From Sphingomonas kaistensis (GTDB taxonomy: Bacteria; Pseudomonadota; Alphaproteobacteria; Sphingomonadales; Sphingomonadaceae): a stretch of 64,000 bases of DNA. The stretch covers positions 2,735,001 to 2,799,000 of the forward strand of contig NZ_JAATJC010000001.1 in the NCBI RefSeq assembly GCF_011927725.1, in the 5' to 3' direction. A program made the translations under genes and the position numbers. Below the pieces are notes generated by a model. The model made no database searches. It saw nothing but the letters and a program-made list of their open reading frames with translations, and was not told the DNA's origin. Positions 60,552 through 64,000 of the stretch are shown here, piece by piece. How positions within the stretch are numbered: the first letter of the stretch is position 1; each line of letters begins with the position of its first letter.

Positions 60552-60669
60552 CATCCCGCCCATGACGGGCTGCCGGATATCGGGACAGAACCGACAGAAT
60601 TCGGTCCTTTGACATGGCCATCCTCACAGTCCGCCAAAGCGCAATCCTCTGCCCCCGTCACCGTGGCGC

Positions 60670-61593
60670 CTACACCGCGGCCATCCCCACTTCCTGGAAG
60701 TAGCGGCGCAGTCCCGCGCTTGTGGCCGGAGCCATTTCGATGAAGACGCGCCTACCGTCGTGGGGATCGTCCCGCCGCACCAGCAAGCCGCGATCGGTCA
60801 TCGACTTGATCCAGCGCAGGGCCGTGGTCGCGGGAACCGCGGCGGCAATGCACAGGCTTGAAACCGGGACCCGATGCTGAACGATCTCGGCCTGCAGCAG
60901 GTCGAGCAGCATGTCCCAGGCCGGATCGGCGAAAAGGTCTGCGGGAAGGAAGGTGGAGCGAAGCCGCCGTGCCCTGATCATCGACCGCAGCGCTTCGGCG
61001 GACACGTTGGGAACGTCCGAACGCGGTGGCGCCATGGTCGCGGGCGACAGCGGTGGGCCGGCGGAGGCCGTGCTCAGGCGCGCCAAGGTGGAGGCGATGC
61101 GGCTGACCTCTTCGCTCAGCTGCCGCAGGCGGGCGGCGCTGGCGTCCGAGGCAACGTCCCGCGCGGCGCCGATATGCTGGGGTTGCACCGCCAGCGAAAG
61201 GCTGGAGAAGCGTTCCATCTCATCGGCACTGACCAGCAATTCGACATCGGCATCGGCAAGCTGCGCCAACACCTCGTCGACCTGCTCCAGCCGGGTGGCG
61301 ACCACCACCCCGAAGCTCTTGCGTGCCGACTCCCGCCCGGCGCGATCGAGCAGGCGTCGGACGGGAAGGGTCGGCTCGTCGTCGAGCTCGATCCACAAGG
61401 CGGACAGCGTCGCCCGCTCCTCCAGCGCTTCCACCGCTTCCGCCGGGCTGAGCTCCGACAAGGTCCTGAGCCCGCTCAGTTCTGCCGTGGTGCGGGCACG
61501 GTGGCGCGCGGCGGGCGTGTCGCCGACGACCATGATGGGCGCACGGGCGGGTTCTGCATTGTCATAACGGAGTGAAGACGTGGCAACGGTCAT
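60670..61593 (-). CDS. Winged-helix regulator with receiver-like N-terminus
   Basis: 307 residues. Residues ~18-135 alternate strands and helices like a receiver domain (APIMVVGDTP, LSALWIELDDEP, SFGVVVATRLEQVDEVL), but the phosphorylated Asp at the end of the third strand appears to be Glu. A helical linker follows (LRQLSEEVSRIASTLARL). The C-terminus (about 215-307) is MarR-like: PADLFADPAWDMLLDLLQAEIVQHRVPVSSL, TTALRWIKSMTDRGLLVRRDDPHDGRRVFIE. Targets unknown. Confidence 0.8.
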   Translation of the reverse strand: MTVATSSLRYDNAEPARAPIMVVGDTPAARHRARTTAELSGLRTLSELSPAEAVEALEERATLSALWIELDDEPTLPVRRLLDRAGRESARKSFGVVVATRLEQVDEVLAQLADADVELLVSADEMERFSSLSLAVQPQHIGAARDVASDASAARLRQLSEEVSRIASTLARLSTASAGPPLSPATMAPPRSDVPNVSAEALRSMIRARRLRSTFLPADLFADPAWDMLLDLLQAEIVQHRVPVSSLCIAAAVPATTALRWIKSMTDRGLLVRRDDPHDGRRVFIEMAPATSAGLRRYFQEVGMAAV

Positions 61594-61753
61594 GACACCA
61601 TCCTGTGGGAGTCAAACTAACCGAGCCTGAGCAGACTACACTGCAAATCGGCGCCATGTCAGCGAAATCTTCGTCCGCATCGGATGTGACTGCCATCGGG
61701 CGGCAACAAGAACGGGTGTCTTGCGGGTTGGGGGCGACTATAACGAGGGCGAA

Positions 61754-62035
61754 ATGACCAGCGGCAACAGCGACGACACCTGGTACCGGGGCAAGGTACT
61801 GATCAGCCTGCGCCATGGCATCCGCCAGTCGTCGCGGCTGGCCGAGGAACTCACCGGCGATCTGATCGTCGGCAACGAAGCGCTGGGCCTGCTCGGCCGC
61901 CTCAAGGCGATCGGCGCAGAGCTGGACAGCCTCGCGTTCAGCAACCCGGACATCCGCCGCGCCCACAACGACCCGCTCTGGGACCTGCCGCCGCACCCCT
62001 TTCGCACGGGCGCGGCCAGTCAGTCCGGCATGTAG
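61754..62035 (+). CDS. Small helical hypothetical protein
   Basis: 93 residues. GAGGG lies before ATG 61754. Mostly helical (SRLAEELTGDLIVGNEALGLLGRLKAIGAELDSL) with a Pro-rich end (DPLWDLPPHPF). No family recognised. Ends 16 bases inside the convergent cysQ gene. Confidence 0.62.
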   Translation: MTSGNSDDTWYRGKVLISLRHGIRQSSRLAEELTGDLIVGNEALGLLGRLKAIGAELDSLAFSNPDIRRAHNDPLWDLPPHPFRTGAASQSGM

Positions 62036-62814
62036 GTCGCGAGCACCGGCCCATCCCAGCCGGCGGAGGCGGCGAAGCCTGCGTTCAGGAAGCCGGGCTT
62101 GCCGTAACCCAGCGGCAAGCCGTCCGGTCCCTCGACGCGCCCCCCGGCGGCGAGAAGGACCGCATGGCCGGCGGCCGTGTCCCATTCCGACGTAGGCGAC
62201 AGCCGCGGGTAATAATCGGCGCTCCCTTCCGCCAGCAGGCAGAATTTGAGGCTTGAGCCGACCGATACCAGCTCGGCGTTGGGCAATTCGGCGGCAAGGA
62301 AATCGCGGGTCGCCTGGTTCATGTGCGATTTGGAGGCGACCACGCTCAGCCGCTCGCCTAGCGAGCGGACCTTGAGCACGCTGCGTTTCCCGTCCGCTTC
62401 TTCGACCCAGGCGCCAAGTCCGACAACACCTGCCCACAGGCGCCCCTGCTCGGGGGCCAGGACCAGGCCCAGCACCGGCGTTCCTGCCACAACCAGGCCG
62501 ATGTTGACGGTGTAATCGTCACCGCCGCGGACGAATTCGCGGGTGCCGTCGAGCGGATCGACCAGGAAGAAGGCCTCGGCGAGGTCGGGGATGCGGCCCG
62601 CCGCCGCTTCCTCCTCGGCCACCACCGGAACACCGGGGGCATGCCGGGCAAGCGCCGCCAGGATGATCGCCTCGGCCGCGCGGTCGGCCTCGGTCACCGG
62701 TGACAGGTCGCCCTTGCGCTCGACTGCGAAGCCCCGGCTCCGGACTGCCCGGATGGCCTCCCCCGCCTCGCGGCAGGCAGCCCCGAGCGGGTCCAGCAGC
62801 GCCGCCAGATCCAC
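62020..62814 (-). CDS. cysQ: 3'(2'),5'-bisphosphate nucleotidase CysQ
   Basis: About 264 residues, inositol-monophosphatase fold, magnesium-dependent. Removes 3'-phosphoadenosine phosphate from sulfate assimilation. Seen: SPVTEADRAAEAII, VVAEEE, DPLDGTREFVRGGDDYTVNI, and SPTSEWDTAAGHAVLLAAGG. GTG 62814 is just past the stop of the SDR gene; ATG 62844 inside it is an alternative. Confidence 0.92.
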   Translation of the reverse strand: MDLAALLDPLGAACREAGEAIRAVRSRGFAVERKGDLSPVTEADRAAEAIILAALARHAPGVPVVAEEEAAAGRIPDLAEAFFLVDPLDGTREFVRGGDDYTVNIGLVVAGTPVLGLVLAPEQGRLWAGVVGLGAWVEEADGKRSVLKVRSLGERLSVVASKSHMNQATRDFLAAELPNAELVSVGSSLKFCLLAEGSADYYPRLSPTSEWDTAAGHAVLLAAGGRVEGPDGLPLGYGKPGFLNAGFAASAGWDGPVLATYMPD

Positions 62815-62815
62815 C

Positions 62816-63595
<780 letters not shown>

Positions 63596-63699
63596 GATCG
63601 AGCGCTCTCCCGAGAAGTAACTGATGGCGTCCCTTGGTCAGGTTCGGACGCCTGCGTGACTGCAGCGCGTCTACCCAAAGGCTCGCTTGGTGGACAGGA

Positions 63700-64000
63700 T
63701 TATTCGGACGCCTCGACCCGCGCCAGCACGGCTTCGACCTGCACCTGCGCGCCGGCCTCGACGTTCAATTCCGCAACCACGCCGTCGAACGGGGCAAGCA
63801 TCGCATGCTCCATCTTCATCGCCTCGAGCGTCAGCAGCCGCTGGCCCTTTTCGACCCGCTCGCCGGCCGCGACATCGACGCTGGTGACCTTGCCCGGCAT
63901 CGGTGCCAGCAGGCTGCCGCTGCCCGCGCTGCCAGCATGGCTGCCGCGGGCGCGGCGGTCGAAGGCATAGACCTGCCCGCCTTCGAACAGCACCACTCGG
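63700..64000 (-). CDS. Biotin-carrier end of an acyl-CoA carboxylase alpha subunit (partial)
   Basis: C-terminal ~100 residues only; the 5' part lies past the right edge. [46 protein letters not shown] is a biotinyl domain with biotinylated Lys in EAMKME. Likely the alpha subunit of methylcrotonyl-CoA or propionyl-CoA carboxylase; which one cannot be told. Confidence 0.9.
   Translation of the reverse strand, partial: RVVLFEGGQVYAFDRRARGSHAGSAGSGSLLAPMPGKVTSVDVAAGERVEKGQRLLTLEAMKMEHAMLAPFDGVVAELNVEAGAQVQVEAVLARVEASE

Overview
The window is a densely coded, high-GC chromosomal segment with no gene-free stretch above 300 bases. Gene content points to an alphaproteobacterium, most likely a sphingomonad (order Sphingomonadales). 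The supporting signs are a large TonB-dependent receptor, a gene-transfer-agent (GTA) type head-tail cluster, alphaproteobacterial acpP-fabF, grpE-hrcA and rpsF-rpsR-rplI loci, and many operons joined by 1-4 base start/stop overlaps. Species assignment is inference; no search was run.

Region 1 (1-13.4 kb): 3' end of an acetyl-CoA synthetase gene, a small lipoprotein, rimO, a dehydrogenase, a leucyl-type aminopeptidase, a MarR regulator, a free-standing SH3 protein and mltG. The fatty-acid genes acpP and fabF face mltG. Next come a zincin-like protein and a TonB receptor translationally coupled to a Tat-exported sarcosine-oxidase-like flavoenzyme.

Region 2 (13.4-24 kb): grpE and hrcA run opposite to rph-rdgB-hemW. 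A penicillin-binding-protein activator faces away from rsmI-yraN-gshB-dedA. xerC with DUF484, and fsa, follow on the minus strand.

Region 3 (24-42.5 kb): a crotonase-family enzyme, a tadG-tadE-tadE pilus operon, telA with an XpaC-like partner, an aldo/keto reductase, a GreB-like factor, a CoA-transferase, a PYROXD2-like flavoprotein, pgi-gor, lepB-rnc-era, a sirtuin, a thioesterase, dapB-nth and alr.

Region 4 (42.5-57 kb): an outer-membrane barrel protein, then a minus-strand block encoding portal, DUF6127, prohead protease, capsid, a beta-helix spike, two small proteins, connector, head closure, tail terminator, tail tube, a TIM-barrel/DUF2460 fusion, DUF2163, an NlpC/P60 peptidase, a phage-tail_3 protein and DUF2793. 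The order follows the Rhodobacter GTA (g3 to g15), but no large terminase (g2), no g10 and no tape measure (g11) is present. A spike gene sits between capsid and connector. This is the most interesting part of the window.

Region 5 (57-64 kb): rpsF-rpsR-rplI with a strong terminator, a disordered acidic protein, DUF6456, an XRE regulator with a palindromic candidate operator, tRNA-Val(TAC), a winged-helix regulator with a degenerate receiver-like domain, a small protein, cysQ, a short-chain acyl-CoA dehydrogenase-like SDR, and the 3' end of a biotin-dependent acyl-CoA carboxylase subunit running off the window.
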